Below are positions 25,284-33,881 of a DNA stretch of 64,000 nt, piece after piece (the stretch's first letter is position 1; each line of letters opens with the position of its first letter). The notes beneath the pieces are model-generated. The model had not been told where the DNA came from and ran no database searches. It worked only from the letters and a program-made list of their open reading frames with translations. This DNA comes from Spiribacter sp. 1M189 (GTDB lineage: Bacteria; Pseudomonadota; Gammaproteobacteria; Nitrococcales; Nitrococcaceae). The stretch is taken from assembly GCF_040838345.1 (NCBI RefSeq), contig NZ_JBAKFF010000001.1, positions 1,550,001 to 1,614,000 on the forward strand. The letters run 5' to 3'. Both the position numbers and the translations under genes were made by a program.

Positions 25284-26560
25284 GACTTAACCTGATCGAC
25301 AAAAAGTGTCCGATGCAGCGCACTTAGCGTACGCTCCGTCGCGCCCCTGTGCTCCTCAACAAGCCGTCTCGCGTTATCTCCCACCTCCGCCAGATAGTGC
25401 CTGTCCCCGAATAACGAAGTCAGTGAGTCTGCCAGCTCGGCCGCGCTATGAACCCGGATGCGGCCACCCCGATCTCCCAGCAGGCTATCGATCTGACGGA
25501 AATTGGTGACATTCGGCCCCATTAGAATCGCTTTGGCCAAGGACGCTGGCTCCAGGGGATTATGGCCACCGACCGGTGTAAGCGTACCCCCCACAAACGC
25601 GATGTCGGCGGCGGAGAGAAACCGGATCATCTCCCCGTATGTGTCTCCCAGCACGACGCTTGTTTCGGGGGCTATCGGTTCATTCTCGTACAACCCCGAA
25701 GCCATCAGAACATGCCTGTCCCAAACCGAGTCAGGCCAGGTGAACTGCTCAGGGTGTCTCGGCACCGCAATGAGGAGCGCATTCGTGTAACGCGCACGAA
25801 GCAACTCATGCGCCTCTTTCACGATCGGCGCCTCGGCCTGCCTGAGGCTCACCGCCACCCATACAGGACGATCGAGACCTATCTGCGAGCGCAAGAGGCG
25901 GCCCAGCTGGATCTGCTGATCATTGACCGATTGATCGAACTTGAGGTTGCCCGTGACTTCAATCCGCCGATCCGGGACACCCATCTTGCGGTACCGCTCC
26001 GCGTCGGCTTCGGTTTGTGCGCTGACGCAGACAACGCCCGCCAGGCACTGCTTCATCAAGCGGCCAAATCGGGCATAACGCCGGAAACTCGCCTCACTCA
26101 GACGAGCGTTGACGAGGGCGACGGGGATGCTTCTCCTTTCCAGCGCCACCAGCCGATTGGGCCATAGCTCCAGCTCGACGAACAAAGCGGCGGACGGCCG
26201 GAGCTTGTCGAGAAAACGCTCAACGGCATCTGGGACATCCACTGGAGGGAATCTCACCACGATCCCGGCGCCATAACGGCCCTCCGCGGTCTGACGGCCG
26301 GTTGGGGTGTTCGTGGTAATAAAAAGCGCACGGCCCTCCTCAAGCAGACGATCGATGAGGGGCTGGGCAGCGCGGACCTCGCCCACCGATGCGGCATGAA
26401 TCCAGAGGGACCCTGAGGCGACCGCATGATAATCGCCTCGGCCCCACCGCTCGTTGATACCAAGTCGGTAGGCTGGATCTTTCCGACCCAGCCTCCGGAG
26501 GTAGGCATGTGCAAGCGGCCGCAAAAGCCGAGACAGGACCCGGTAGAAAGTGACCGTCAT
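25280..26560 (-). CDS. waaA: 3-deoxy-D-manno-octulosonic acid (Kdo) transferase
   Basis: WaaA adds Kdo from CMP-Kdo to the lipid A precursor at the inner membrane. The 426-residue protein has the amino-proximal RWGRGDY and LWIHAASVGEV (the catalytic Glu follows SVG), FVELELWPN, and the C-terminal FVGGTLTPVGGHNPLEPA that binds the nucleotide. Two copies of the dispersed word lie inside it: 25397 (exact, read GDRHY near the end) and 25712 (one mismatch, read WDRHV). It overlaps the downstream tolC end by 4 bases and the upstream GT9 stop by 4, so waaA and the GT9 are co-transcribed. Confidence 0.94.
   Translation of the reverse strand: MTVTFYRVLSRLLRPLAHAYLRRLGRKDPAYRLGINERWGRGDYHAVASGSLWIHAASVGEVRAAQPLIDRLLEEGRALFITTNTPTGRQTAEGRYGAGIVVRFPPVDVPDAVERFLDKLRPSAALFVELELWPNRLVALERRSIPVALVNARLSEASFRRYARFGRLMKQCLAGVVCVSAQTEADAERYRKMGVPDRRIEVTGNLKFDQSVNDQQIQLGRLLRSQIGLDRPVWVAVSLRQAEAPIVKEAHELLRARYTNALLIAVPRHPEQFTWPDSVWDRHVLMASGLYENEPIAPETSVVLGDTYGEMIRFLSAADIAFVGGTLTPVGGHNPLEPASLAKAILMGPNVTNFRQIDSLLGDRGGRIRVHSAAELADSLTSLFGDRHYLAEVGDNARRLVEEHRGATERTLSALHRTLFVDQVKS
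25397..25407 (-). repeat. dispersed 11-mer GGGACAGGCAC
   Basis: Exact copy, sense to waaA, read as DRH in LFGDRHYLAEVG. Confidence 0.8.
25712..25722 (-). repeat. 11-mer variant GGGACAGGCAT
   Basis: One mismatch at the last base, sense to waaA, read as DRH in SVWDRHVLMASG. Confidence 0.65.
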
Positions 26561-27708
26561 ACGGCCAGCCGTTCCTTGGTCGGCGTCGACATCAATTCAT
26601 CGAGCTTCGCGATCACCGCCGCTGGCTTGATCAGCTCCATGGCACGAGGATCTCTGACCCGTTTTCCCCAGCGAATATCGCCCACCGCTCGGCCCAGTGA
26701 CTCCCGAACCGCCTGCGGATAGGCATTAACGACCCACCGCATGCCGAGCACGGGCCCCGTCCGCTCCGGATTGGAGGTCGCATAAAGGCCAATCGGCGGA
26801 GCGCCCGCAGCAACCGCCATGTGCAACGGGCCGGAATCCGGTGCGAGCACCACAGATGCCCGCTGCATCAGGGCAAATAATGTCTTGAGATCCGTGCGTC
26901 CAATGAGGTTCAGGATCGGGACAGGCACTTTCCGACCCGATGGATTATTCAGCGCAGCGAGTATCCGCTCTCCGTAGTCCCGCTCGACCTGGCTTCTGCC
27001 ACCGGTCAGGACGATTCGCAGTCCATGTACCGATGCCGCGTAGCTGGCAACCTCCGCGTAGTACTCAGGCGCCCAGTTCCTGAAGTTACGGAACCGATCG
27101 CTGCTGCATGGGCTGATCAACAGGATTTTACGAGCCGCAGTCTTATCACCATCGGTACCGGACGTTTCCCCACCAAACCGCGCCAGCAGATCCTCCGATC
27201 GCTCTCTCGCACTGTTGGGAACGGGGATGTCCCAGCGCAAGTGACGCTCCTGAACACCGAGCGCCTCGCAGAACCCGAAAAAACCGTCGATGACGTGTCC
27301 GGGCGGAACATTCGGGATGCGTTCATTAATGAAAACGCTATGCCCATCTCTAGACCGGGACCTGTCGAATCCGATACGTACTGGTGCCTTAACCGCACGT
27401 GACGCCAGCCCCGCACGAAGGGCAACCTGCATGAGCAACAGAACGTCGAACGCCCGACCGGAGAGCTTGCGGCGGAGAGTGCCTGTCCCGGTTTTCTTGT
27501 CGTGAGTGATAATCTCTACACCATCAAGGTCACCGAGCAGGCCGGCTTCCGTCTGGCCCATGATCCAAGTAAGCCTGGTCTCTGGCAGATGCTCCTGAAG
27601 AGTCCGAACGATGGGAACCATGTTGCAGCAATCACCTATCGCCGAGAGACGGAACAGGCACAGTCGACGCGGAGCATTGGCGCTCACGGGTAATTGCTGA
27701 TGGTGCAT
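26557..27708 (-). CDS. glycosyltransferase family 9 (heptosyltransferase-like)
   Basis: This GT9 protein has the fold of ADP-heptose:LPS heptosyltransferases. The N-terminal LFRLSAIGD carries the catalytic-Asp region, then LLLMQVALRAGL, and the C-terminal VLAPDSGPLHMAVAAGAPPIGLYA binds the sugar nucleotide. It may be WaaC-like or another core heptosyltransferase. The start is uncertain: the ATG at 27708 overlaps the divergent kdkA ATG by 9 bases, and a GTG at 27687 would avoid this. Two exact dispersed words lie inside: 26918 (antisense, VPVP) and 27479 (sense, GTGT). Confidence 0.85.
   Translation of the reverse strand: MHHQQLPVSANAPRRLCLFRLSAIGDCCNMVPIVRTLQEHLPETRLTWIMGQTEAGLLGDLDGVEIITHDKKTGTGTLRRKLSGRAFDVLLLMQVALRAGLASRAVKAPVRIGFDRSRSRDGHSVFINERIPNVPPGHVIDGFFGFCEALGVQERHLRWDIPVPNSARERSEDLLARFGGETSGTDGDKTAARKILLISPCSSDRFRNFRNWAPEYYAEVASYAASVHGLRIVLTGGRSQVERDYGERILAALNNPSGRKVPVPILNLIGRTDLKTLFALMQRASVVLAPDSGPLHMAVAAGAPPIGLYATSNPERTGPVLGMRWVVNAYPQAVRESLGRAVGDIRWGKRVRDPRAMELIKPAAVIAKLDELMSTPTKERLAV
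26918..26928 (+). repeat. dispersed 11-mer GGGACAGGCAC
   Basis: Exact copy, preceded by GATC, antisense to the GT9 gene, which reads it as VPVP in RKVPVPILNLIG. Confidence 0.85.
27479..27489 (-). repeat. dispersed 11-mer GGGACAGGCAC
   Basis: Exact copy, sense to the GT9 gene, read as GTGT in KKTGTGTLRRK. Confidence 0.85.
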
Positions 27709-28437
27709 TTGGATGTCCGCGCTCAAGGTGCGACTTACTTTATCAGCCCGCCGATCACCTCGTCGCACGAGGTGTCTTCCAAACTTTTTAACCCGCAATG
27801 GCTTGAAGCGCAGGCGCTGATCGAAGGGACGGCGCAAGGCCGTGCGGCCGCCTGGTTCATCCGTTTAAAAGACGAACAACTGGTGCTTCGTCATTATCGC
27901 CGCGGCGGCCTGCCAGCCCGGTTCAGCAACGATCGATTCCTCTGGATCGGGCTGAGAAGGAGTCGTCCATGGCGAGAACTATCCGTCCTTTCGCGACTGC
28001 ACGCCCTCGGCCTTCCGGTGCCTGTCCCAATCGCTGGCCGTGTCCAGAAGAAAACAGTCAGCTATACCGCGGACATCATTACTCGGCGGATCCCGGGGGC
28101 TCGATCGCTGGCAGATTTCATGCTCGCAAGTTATTTCGGGGACACCCACGATCAGAACGCTCGCGATGACATCTGGCGTGAAACCGGGCGGGTGATACGA
28201 GCGTTCCACGCAATCGGCGCCCACCATGCGGACCTGAATGTCCGCAATATCCTTATCGACGAGCAACGCAAAGTCTGGTTGATTGACTGGGATCGCGGTA
28301 GATTGAACGCGGGCGCCGCGATTCAGAGCCGAAGCATGGCACGACTTCGCCGATCCCTGTCCCGGGAGGCGGAGCTGGAGAGCATCGCCCGGCAGGGCTG
28401 GCCCCTGTTAATGAGCGCCTATTCGCGGGGTCCCTGA
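27700..28437 (+). CDS. kdkA: 3-deoxy-D-manno-octulosonic acid (Kdo) kinase
   Basis: KdkA phosphorylates Kdo of the inner core on the cytoplasmic face. The roughly 245-residue protein has a small kinase-like fold: LVLRHYRRGGL (ATP-binding Lys/Arg strand), GLPVPVPIAGRV hinge region, then FHAIGAHHADLNVRNILID and VWLIDWDRGRL, matching the catalytic HxDLNxxN and DWD metal-binding loops. Its last 19 bases overlap the convergent hldE. One exact dispersed word (28018) encodes VPVP in the hinge, where this residue pattern is common in the family. Confidence 0.9.
   Translation: MVHLDVRAQGATYFISPPITSSHEVSSKLFNPQWLEAQALIEGTAQGRAAAWFIRLKDEQLVLRHYRRGGLPARFSNDRFLWIGLRRSRPWRELSVLSRLHALGLPVPVPIAGRVQKKTVSYTADIITRRIPGARSLADFMLASYFGDTHDQNARDDIWRETGRVIRAFHAIGAHHADLNVRNILIDEQRKVWLIDWDRGRLNAGAAIQSRSMARLRRSLSREAELESIARQGWPLLMSAYSRGP
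28018..28028 (-). repeat. dispersed 11-mer GGGACAGGCAC
   Basis: Exact copy on the minus strand, antisense to kdkA, which reads it as VPVP in GLPVPVPIAG. Confidence 0.75.
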
Positions 28438-29858
28438 ATCCGATCGATGATCGCGCTGGTCGACTCACCTTCGACGAAATCAAGGACGCGCACTTCTCCG
28501 CCGGCCGCGGTCACTGCGTCGTATCCGGCGATCTGCTCTGGCGAATAGTCGCCGCCCTTGACCAGCACATCCGGCAGAACTTCACCGATCAGCGCCGCCG
28601 GCGTATCTTCGGAAAACGAAATGACCCAATCGACGGCGTTCAAAGCCGCTAGCACCGACATCCGCTGGGCGAGCGGCATGACCGGGCGTCCCTCGCCCTT
28701 GAGCCTCTGCACCGACTCATCATCATTGACTGCCACCACCAGACGATCGCCAAGCCGTCGTGCCTGCTCCAGATAATGCACATGGCCCGCATGGAGCAGA
28801 TCGAAGCAGCCGTTGGTCATCACGACCTTCTCTCCCCGCTTGCGTAGTGGTGCCAAGATAGCCTGGAGGGTCTTGGAATCGAGCACTTCGCGGTTGCCAT
28901 GCATTACGCCCGCCGCCGCCTCCAATTCCGGGACAGCCACCGAGGCGGTGCCGACTTTTGCCACCACGAGGGAGGCCGCAAGATTCGCGAGCGAGGTGGC
29001 GTGCCGAAAATCCGCCCCGGCCGCGAGCGCAGCAGCGAGAAGTGCGATCACCGTATCTCCCGCACCCGTGACGTCAAAAACCTCGCGCGCATGCGCCGGC
29101 AGATGAAATGGGGGCTGATCACGATACAGCAGACTCATGCCCTCCTCGCCACGGGTGATGAGCATCCCGGCCAGCGATAGCTGCTCGATCACTTGGCCAG
29201 CCAGCTGCTCCAGCTGATGGCCGTCCCAATCGCCATTGCCATGCTGCGCCTGGTATTGCTGGAACTCGGTGAGATTGGGCGTCAGCAGCGTGGCTCCTGC
29301 ATAGCGATCCCACTCCGTTCCCTTGGGGTCTACCAGGACTGGGACACCCACTCTCCGTGCGTCTTGGATAAGACCCTCAACCCCGCATAACGTCCCCTTG
29401 GCGTAGTCCGAGACCACCACCACATCGGCCTCGCGCAGGGCCTCGGCAAACCGGTCGGCAAGGCCGGCCGTCTCGGAAGGAGTGAACGGCCGCTCGAAAT
29501 CGAGCCTCATCAGCTGCTGGCGCTGACTGATGACGCGAAGCTTGCAGATCGTCGGGTGAGTATCAACTCGCTGGAGTAGCGGTTGCACCCCAGCCGCGCG
29601 CAGCCGTGACTCAAGCAGCCGACCATGATCATCGTCTCCTATCAGCCCGATGATCCTGACCTGCGCCCCGAGGGTACCGAGATTCATCGCGACGTTAGCC
29701 GCGCCCCCGGGACGCAGATCCTCCTCGTCAACGCGCAGTACTGGGACCGGTGCCTCAGGGGATATACGCCCGGTTGGCCCGTGCCAGTAGCGATCAAGCA
29801 TGACATCACCGACCACGAGCACTCGGGCGGCACCAAAATCCGGAACTTCAAGCTGCAT
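28419..29858 (-). CDS. hldE: bifunctional heptose 7-phosphate kinase / heptose 1-phosphate adenylyltransferase
   Basis: HldE makes ADP-D-glycero-manno-heptose from the 7-phosphate in two of the three activation steps. The 479-residue protein has a ribokinase-like domain (about 1-320: GDVMLDRYWHG, PGGAANVAMNL, DVTGAGDTV) and a C-terminal nucleotidyltransferase domain (about 345-479: MTNGCFDLLHAGHVHYLE, with the HxGH motif). Both domains look complete. The 3' end overlaps kdkA; lpxL is divergent. With hldD at 40.3 kb the heptose pathway needs only gmhA and gmhB elsewhere. Confidence 0.96.
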   Translation of the reverse strand: MQLEVPDFGAARVLVVGDVMLDRYWHGPTGRISPEAPVPVLRVDEEDLRPGGAANVAMNLGTLGAQVRIIGLIGDDDHGRLLESRLRAAGVQPLLQRVDTHPTICKLRVISQRQQLMRLDFERPFTPSETAGLADRFAEALREADVVVVSDYAKGTLCGVEGLIQDARRVGVPVLVDPKGTEWDRYAGATLLTPNLTEFQQYQAQHGNGDWDGHQLEQLAGQVIEQLSLAGMLITRGEEGMSLLYRDQPPFHLPAHAREVFDVTGAGDTVIALLAAALAAGADFRHATSLANLAASLVVAKVGTASVAVPELEAAAGVMHGNREVLDSKTLQAILAPLRKRGEKVVMTNGCFDLLHAGHVHYLEQARRLGDRLVVAVNDDESVQRLKGEGRPVMPLAQRMSVLAALNAVDWVISFSEDTPAALIGEVLPDVLVKGGDYSPEQIAGYDAVTAAGGEVRVLDFVEGESTSAIIDRIQGPRE

Positions 29859-29948
29859 CGAGGTCCTCGAGACGGTAAATTGTGAGAAGCAATACTCAGA
29901 TTCTAGCAGCCACCATCACCAACGACGCCCTCACTCTGATAGAGAGCT

Positions 29949-30917
29949 TTGGCTAACGTGTCCGATCCGACAACTCGTCCCTCGTATCACCCGCACAACG
30001 CTGGCCAATGGCTAATGCTGGGGCTGCTATGGCTGATTGGCAGGCTTCCCCCCAAAGCGGCTTTTGGCATCGGTGAGTGGGCAGGTTTGCTTCTACGCCT
30101 GTCCAGACGACGTCGCCAGATCGCGCTGAGGAACCTCGAGCTTTGCTTCCCGGAGTTGGGACAGGCACAACGTGAGCATCTAGTCCGCGAAAATCTGTGC
30201 TACATGGGTAGGGCCATCGCGGAGACGGCGCTTGCCTGGTTTGGTGGAAAGCGCGTCGACGAGATCCCCTGCCAGGTTCGGGGGATCCATCACCTGCATG
30301 CCGCACAGTCAGACGGTAGCCCCGTTATTCTCCTGTCGGGACATTTCCTGTGCGTCGAGCTGGCCGCAAGGCTCATCGGACCACAGCTCAATATGGCTGT
30401 GATCTACAAGCCGTTGCGTAAAAAGCCACTGATGGACCGAGCAATGCTTCGCAGCCGATCCAGGACCCTGGCCGGCGCGATACCGCGGAATGATCTGCGA
30501 GGCATCATCCGGACCCTCAAGAACCGAACGCCAGTCTGGTACGCGGGTGATCAGGATTACGGCGTAAAAAACAGCGTTTTCGTCCCTTTCATGGGTGTCC
30601 CTGCCGCCACGATCACAGGACTGACGCGTCTAAGTAAGCTCGGAAAAGCACGGGTGGTACCGCTTTTCTTCAACGTCAACGCCACCGGTAATGGATACGA
30701 AGTAACACTCGGTAAAGCGCTGGAGGGTTTCCCAACCGGCTCCGATGTCCTTGATGCGCAATGGATGAACGCGGTGCTAGAGCGCGGCATTCGTGCACAT
30801 CCGGAGCAATACCTGTGGGTCCATCGCCGGTTCAAGCATCCGCCCCCGGGTGAGCGGCCCGCTTATCGCAACTCACTGCAAAAATCCTACAACCGGGTCG
30901 CGGGTGCTCCATGGTGA
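29949..30917 (+). CDS. LPS lipid A acyltransferase, LpxL/HtrB family
   Basis: This 322-residue protein carries the LpxL-type core: RRQIALRNLELCFPEL, the catalytic HX4E motif in SGHFLCVELAARL, YAGDQDYGVKNSVFVPFMG and YLWVHRRFKHPP. It probably transfers a secondary acyl chain to Kdo2-lipid IVA. The start is a TTG at 29949 after GAGAG; a GTG at 29958 is an alternative. The end overlaps waaF by 7 bases. A second family member lies at 41.3 kb, so the two may add different acyl chains. The dispersed word at 30158 encodes GQA in FPELGQAQREHL. Confidence 0.88.
   Translation: MANVSDPTTRPSYHPHNAGQWLMLGLLWLIGRLPPKAAFGIGEWAGLLLRLSRRRRQIALRNLELCFPELGQAQREHLVRENLCYMGRAIAETALAWFGGKRVDEIPCQVRGIHHLHAAQSDGSPVILLSGHFLCVELAARLIGPQLNMAVIYKPLRKKPLMDRAMLRSRSRTLAGAIPRNDLRGIIRTLKNRTPVWYAGDQDYGVKNSVFVPFMGVPAATITGLTRLSKLGKARVVPLFFNVNATGNGYEVTLGKALEGFPTGSDVLDAQWMNAVLERGIRAHPEQYLWVHRRFKHPPPGERPAYRNSLQKSYNRVAGAPW
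30158..30168 (+). repeat. dispersed 11-mer GGGACAGGCAC
   Basis: Exact copy, sense, in the first lpxL-type gene, read as GQA in ELGQAQRE. Confidence 0.8.
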
Positions 30918-32026
30918 GCGCAGTGACCGACTCAAGCGATGCGAATGCAATCCTGATCGTCGGGCCTGGCTGGGTGGGTGATATGGTCATGGCGCAGAGT
31001 CTATGCAAAGCGCTCAAGCAAGCGGCGCCGACTCGCCCGATCGATATGATCACTCCACCTTGGGGACAGGCACTGGTCGAACGCATGCCGGAAATCCGAC
31101 ACGCGATCCCGCTGGATGTTGCGCACGGGGAACTCGGATTGGGCAGACGCTGGAAACTGGGACAGGCACTGCGCGACCGGAATTATGCCCAGGCGTTCGT
31201 TCTCCCGCGCTCGGCAAAAGCAGCCTTGGTGCCATGGGTCGCGGGCGTCCCGCGCAGAACGGGATACCTCGGCGAGTATCGCTACGGCCTGCTGAACGAT
31301 ATCCGCCCGCTCAACCGGGAAATGCATTACCGCACGGTCGATCGTTTTGTGGCGCTGGCTGATCCGCCGGGACGCGGAGACGACCGTGAGCGATCAGGGA
31401 CAGGCACAAACCCATCCAGCATCCCGCAACCCGCTCTCACGAGCTCGACCGCTCAAATAAATTCGGCAATACAAGAGCTTGGCCTATCAGGCGCTTGGAA
31501 TTCAGCAGGCGCGCGATTCGGGACAGGCACTATCCTCACCCTCTGCCCAGGGGCTGAGTACGGGCCAGCGAAGCGCTGGCCGGTTGAGCATTTCGCGAGC
31601 CTTGCGAAGACATATATCGAAATGGGCTGGTCGGTGTGGATGTTGGGATCCAGCAAAGACACGCGGATCACCCGGGAAATTTCGGGACAGGCACTCGGTG
31701 TCGTGGATCTTGCAGGTCGCACGACGCTGAGTCAGGCCATCGATTTGCTCGCCGCCAGCACAGTGGTCGTGACCAACGACTCGGGGCTGATGCACATAGC
31801 AGCCGCGACGTCGACACCACTCGTCGCACTATACGGCTCGTCGGATCCTCAATATACTCCGCCACTTAGCGATAATGCGCAGATTATTTACAGGGACCTC
31901 GACTGCAGCCCCTGCTTTCAGCGTGAGTGCCCGCTGGGGCATCTCAACTGTCTCCGCGGCATCAACTCGCAGAGCGTGGCTGATGCAATCGATCGAGCTT
32001 TATCAGCGGACGCCGACAGCCGCTAA
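30911..32026 (+). CDS. waaF: LPS heptosyltransferase II
   Basis: WaaF adds the second heptose to the inner core from ADP-heptose. The 371-residue GT9 protein begins AILIVGPGWVGDMVMAQSL and carries VLPRSAKAALVPWVAGVPRRTG, CPGAEYGPAKRWP and VVTNDSGLMHIAAATSTPLVALYG, all characteristic. It contains five exact copies of the dispersed 11-mer, all sense (31063, 31159, 31397, 31520, 31684), read GQA three times and GTGT twice. Two GTGT copies border a Ser/Ala-rich stretch (about residues 158-206) that aligns poorly with E. coli WaaF as remembered. The active-site motifs are intact. Confidence 0.94.
   Translation: MVSAVTDSSDANAILIVGPGWVGDMVMAQSLCKALKQAAPTRPIDMITPPWGQALVERMPEIRHAIPLDVAHGELGLGRRWKLGQALRDRNYAQAFVLPRSAKAALVPWVAGVPRRTGYLGEYRYGLLNDIRPLNREMHYRTVDRFVALADPPGRGDDRERSGTGTNPSSIPQPALTSSTAQINSAIQELGLSGAWNSAGARFGTGTILTLCPGAEYGPAKRWPVEHFASLAKTYIEMGWSVWMLGSSKDTRITREISGQALGVVDLAGRTTLSQAIDLLAASTVVVTNDSGLMHIAAATSTPLVALYGSSDPQYTPPLSDNAQIIYRDLDCSPCFQRECPLGHLNCLRGINSQSVADAIDRALSADADSR
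31063..31073 (+). repeat. dispersed 11-mer GGGACAGGCAC (waaF copy 1)
   Basis: Exact, sense, read as GQA in PPWGQALVERMPE. Confidence 0.85.
31159..31169 (+). repeat. dispersed 11-mer GGGACAGGCAC (waaF copy 2)
   Basis: Exact, sense, read as GQA in WKLGQALRDRN. Confidence 0.85.
31397..31407 (+). repeat. dispersed 11-mer GGGACAGGCAC (waaF copy 3)
   Basis: Exact, sense, read as GTGT in RERSGTGTNPSS, within a low-complexity loop. Confidence 0.9.
31520..31530 (+). repeat. dispersed 11-mer GGGACAGGCAC (waaF copy 4)
   Basis: Exact, sense, read as GTGT in ARFGTGTILTLCPG, immediately before a core strand. Confidence 0.9.
31684..31694 (+). repeat. dispersed 11-mer GGGACAGGCAC (waaF copy 5)
   Basis: Exact, sense, read as GQA in REISGQALGVVDLAG. 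Confidence 0.85.
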
Positions 32027-32041
32027 TCGAGATTCTGAGCT

Positions 32042-33010
32042 ATGCCCACACGCAATCATTTCCGAAAGACCTACCTCGTGACCGGCGGGGCTGGCTTCAT
32101 CGGCTCCCACCTCTGCGATCGGCTCATTGAGGCCGGCCACGGCGTGCTCTGCGTGGACAATTACCTCACCGGGAGTCGGGATAACATCGCGCATCTGCTG
32201 GATCATCCGCATTTCGAGGCCATGCGACACGACGTCACCTTCCCTCTGTTCGTCGAGGTCGATGGCATCTATAACCTGGCCTGCCCGGCATCACCCATTC
32301 ACTACCAGCGCGATCCTGTACAGACCACCAAGACGAGCGTGCATGGCGCGATCAATATGCTGGGCCTCGCCAAGCGGCTCAACGTCCCGATCCTCCAGGC
32401 GTCGACCAGCGAAGTGTACGGCGACCCGGAAGTTCACCCACAAACGGAGGATTACTGGGGACACGTCAACCCCATCGGCACACGCGCCTGTTATGACGAG
32501 GGCAAGCGCTGCGCCGAGACCCTGTTTTTTGACTACCACCGCGAGCACAGTCTCGAGATCAAGGTGGCACGCATCTTCAACACCTATGGCCCCCGGATGC
32601 ATCCCAACGACGGCCGGGTCGTGTCGAATTTCATCGTCCAGGCACTGAAGGGCGAAAACATCACACTCTACGGTGACGGCGAGCAGACTCGCTCGTTCTG
32701 CTATGTGGACGACCTCGTCGACGGCTTGCATCGCCTCATGGAAACAAATCCCGATGTCACGGGTCCGATCAACCTCGGCAACCCCGGCGAATTCACCATG
32801 CGCGAGCTGGCACAGCAGGTGATTACAGAGACGGTTGCTGGAGTCGAGATGATCCACCACCCTTTGCCTTCGGATGACCCGCGGCAGCGACAGCCGGACA
32901 TCTCACAGGCGCTGGAAACACTCAACTGGACACCGAACATAACGCTCGCCGAAGGACTGAAACCAACGGTCGGCTACTTTCGCGACTTGATTGAGCAGGG
33001 GCTTGCCTGA
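32042..33010 (+). CDS. UDP-glucuronate decarboxylase (UDP-xylose synthase), SDR family
   Basis: This 322-residue extended SDR enzyme has the NAD-binding [13 protein letters not shown] (about 13-25), the family-specific [17 protein letters not shown], the [10 protein letters not shown] loop and the catalytic Tyr/Lys in ACYDEGKR, followed by [11 protein letters not shown]. These match UXS enzymes, which convert UDP-glucuronate to UDP-xylose. Within an LPS core cluster it suggests a pentose donor for one of the neighbouring glycosyltransferases. It starts 15 bases after waaF and belongs to the same plus-strand run. Confidence 0.92.
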   Translation: MPTRNHFRKTYLVTGGAGFIGSHLCDRLIEAGHGVLCVDNYLTGSRDNIAHLLDHPHFEAMRHDVTFPLFVEVDGIYNLACPASPIHYQRDPVQTTKTSVHGAINMLGLAKRLNVPILQASTSEVYGDPEVHPQTEDYWGHVNPIGTRACYDEGKRCAETLFFDYHREHSLEIKVARIFNTYGPRMHPNDGRVVSNFIVQALKGENITLYGDGEQTRSFCYVDDLVDGLHRLMETNPDVTGPINLGNPGEFTMRELAQQVITETVAGVEMIHHPLPSDDPRQRQPDISQALETLNWTPNITLAEGLKPTVGYFRDLIEQGLA

Positions 33011-33011
33011 G

Positions 33012-33881
33012 TTGAGTACCGATAGGGGACAGGCACTTTCGGAGCTTGGTACGGGACAGCCACTCTCCCTCTCCGTTGCCATCATCACCAAGAATGAGAG
33101 CGACAACCTGCCGAGGCTCTTCGACAGTCTGGCGACCCTGAATCCCCATGAGATCGTCGTGATCGACTCTGGATCGACCGACGACACCGTGCGGATCGCT
33201 CGCGCCCGCGGCGCACAGGTCCACGTGACCGACTGGCCCGGACATGTCGAGCAGAAGAACCGGGCCCTCGATGCCTGTACTCAGCCATGGATACTGTCAC
33301 TGGACGCCGACGAGCCGATCAGCGCTGAATTGGCGGCCAACCTTCGTGAACTCCTTGAAAATGGTGAGCCGGACAAGGACGGCTATGAGATCAGCCGCCT
33401 GACCTGGTACCTCGGTGACTGGCTCCTGCACATCTGGTATCCGGAGTGGCGACTCCGCCTAATCCGCAACGGCAAAGCCCGATGGGCGGGCTACAACCCG
33501 CACGACCGGCTCGAGATCGATGGCAGCGTCGGGCGCATTAAAGGGGACATCCACCACTACTCCTACGCCGATGTCGAAGATCACTTCCGGCGTAGCATCG
33601 ACTATGCGCGCATCGGTGCGGAGACGCTCGCTGCCCGCGGCAAGCGGTTCCGCTGGCACAAGATTGTGCTCGCCCCCCTTGTCCGGCTTATCCGACTGAT
33701 GGTCTTCCGTCAGGGCTGGCGGGACGGATGGCGGGGCTGGATCATCGCCTGGTCCTCGATGTTCTCGTGCTTCCTGAAGTACGCATTTCTCTATGAAATC
33801 CAGCGAAGCAAGCGATACCCAGCGAGCGGGGCAGACTCTGCCTCAAATCGGGACAGCCACGAATCAGGATCCGAGCGATGA
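33012..33881 (+). CDS. glycosyltransferase family 2, WaaE/KdtX-like
   Basis: This inverting GT2 has the nucleotide-sugar-binding start LSVAIITKNESDNLPRL, SGSTDDTVRIAR, the DxD-type LSLDADEPIS and EWRLRLIRNGKARWAGYNPHDRLE, as in LPS core glucosyltransferases of the WaaE type. The start is unclear: homologues begin close to LSVAIITKNE, but no ATG or GTG lies there, and the first in-frame starts are TTGs at 33012, 33003 and 32991. The extra N-terminal residues are encoded by one exact and one variant copy of the dispersed word. The C-terminal tail also contains a variant copy. Confidence 0.87.
   Translation: MSTDRGQALSELGTGQPLSLSVAIITKNESDNLPRLFDSLATLNPHEIVVIDSGSTDDTVRIARARGAQVHVTDWPGHVEQKNRALDACTQPWILSLDADEPISAELAANLRELLENGEPDKDGYEISRLTWYLGDWLLHIWYPEWRLRLIRNGKARWAGYNPHDRLEIDGSVGRIKGDIHHYSYADVEDHFRRSIDYARIGAETLAARGKRFRWHKIVLAPLVRLIRLMVFRQGWRDGWRGWIIAWSSMFSCFLKYAFLYEIQRSKRYPASGADSASNRDSHESGSER
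33026..33063 (+). repeat. GGGACAGGCAC plus GGGACAGCCAC pair at the GT2 gene start
   Basis: An exact copy (33026-33036) and the variant GGGACAGCCAC (33053-33063) lie 27 bases apart, in the same frame (GQAL...GTGQPL), right where the conserved GT2 domain should begin. Confidence 0.85.

Noticed and set aside
27651-27661. GGAACAGGCAC near the GT9 start
   Set aside because: It encodes the conserved CLFRLSAIGD start of GT9 enzymes, so it is natural sequence.
28930-28940. GGGACAGCCAC antisense in hldE
   Set aside because: It encodes VAVPE between domains; possible, but one variant in a plausible natural sequence is weak evidence.
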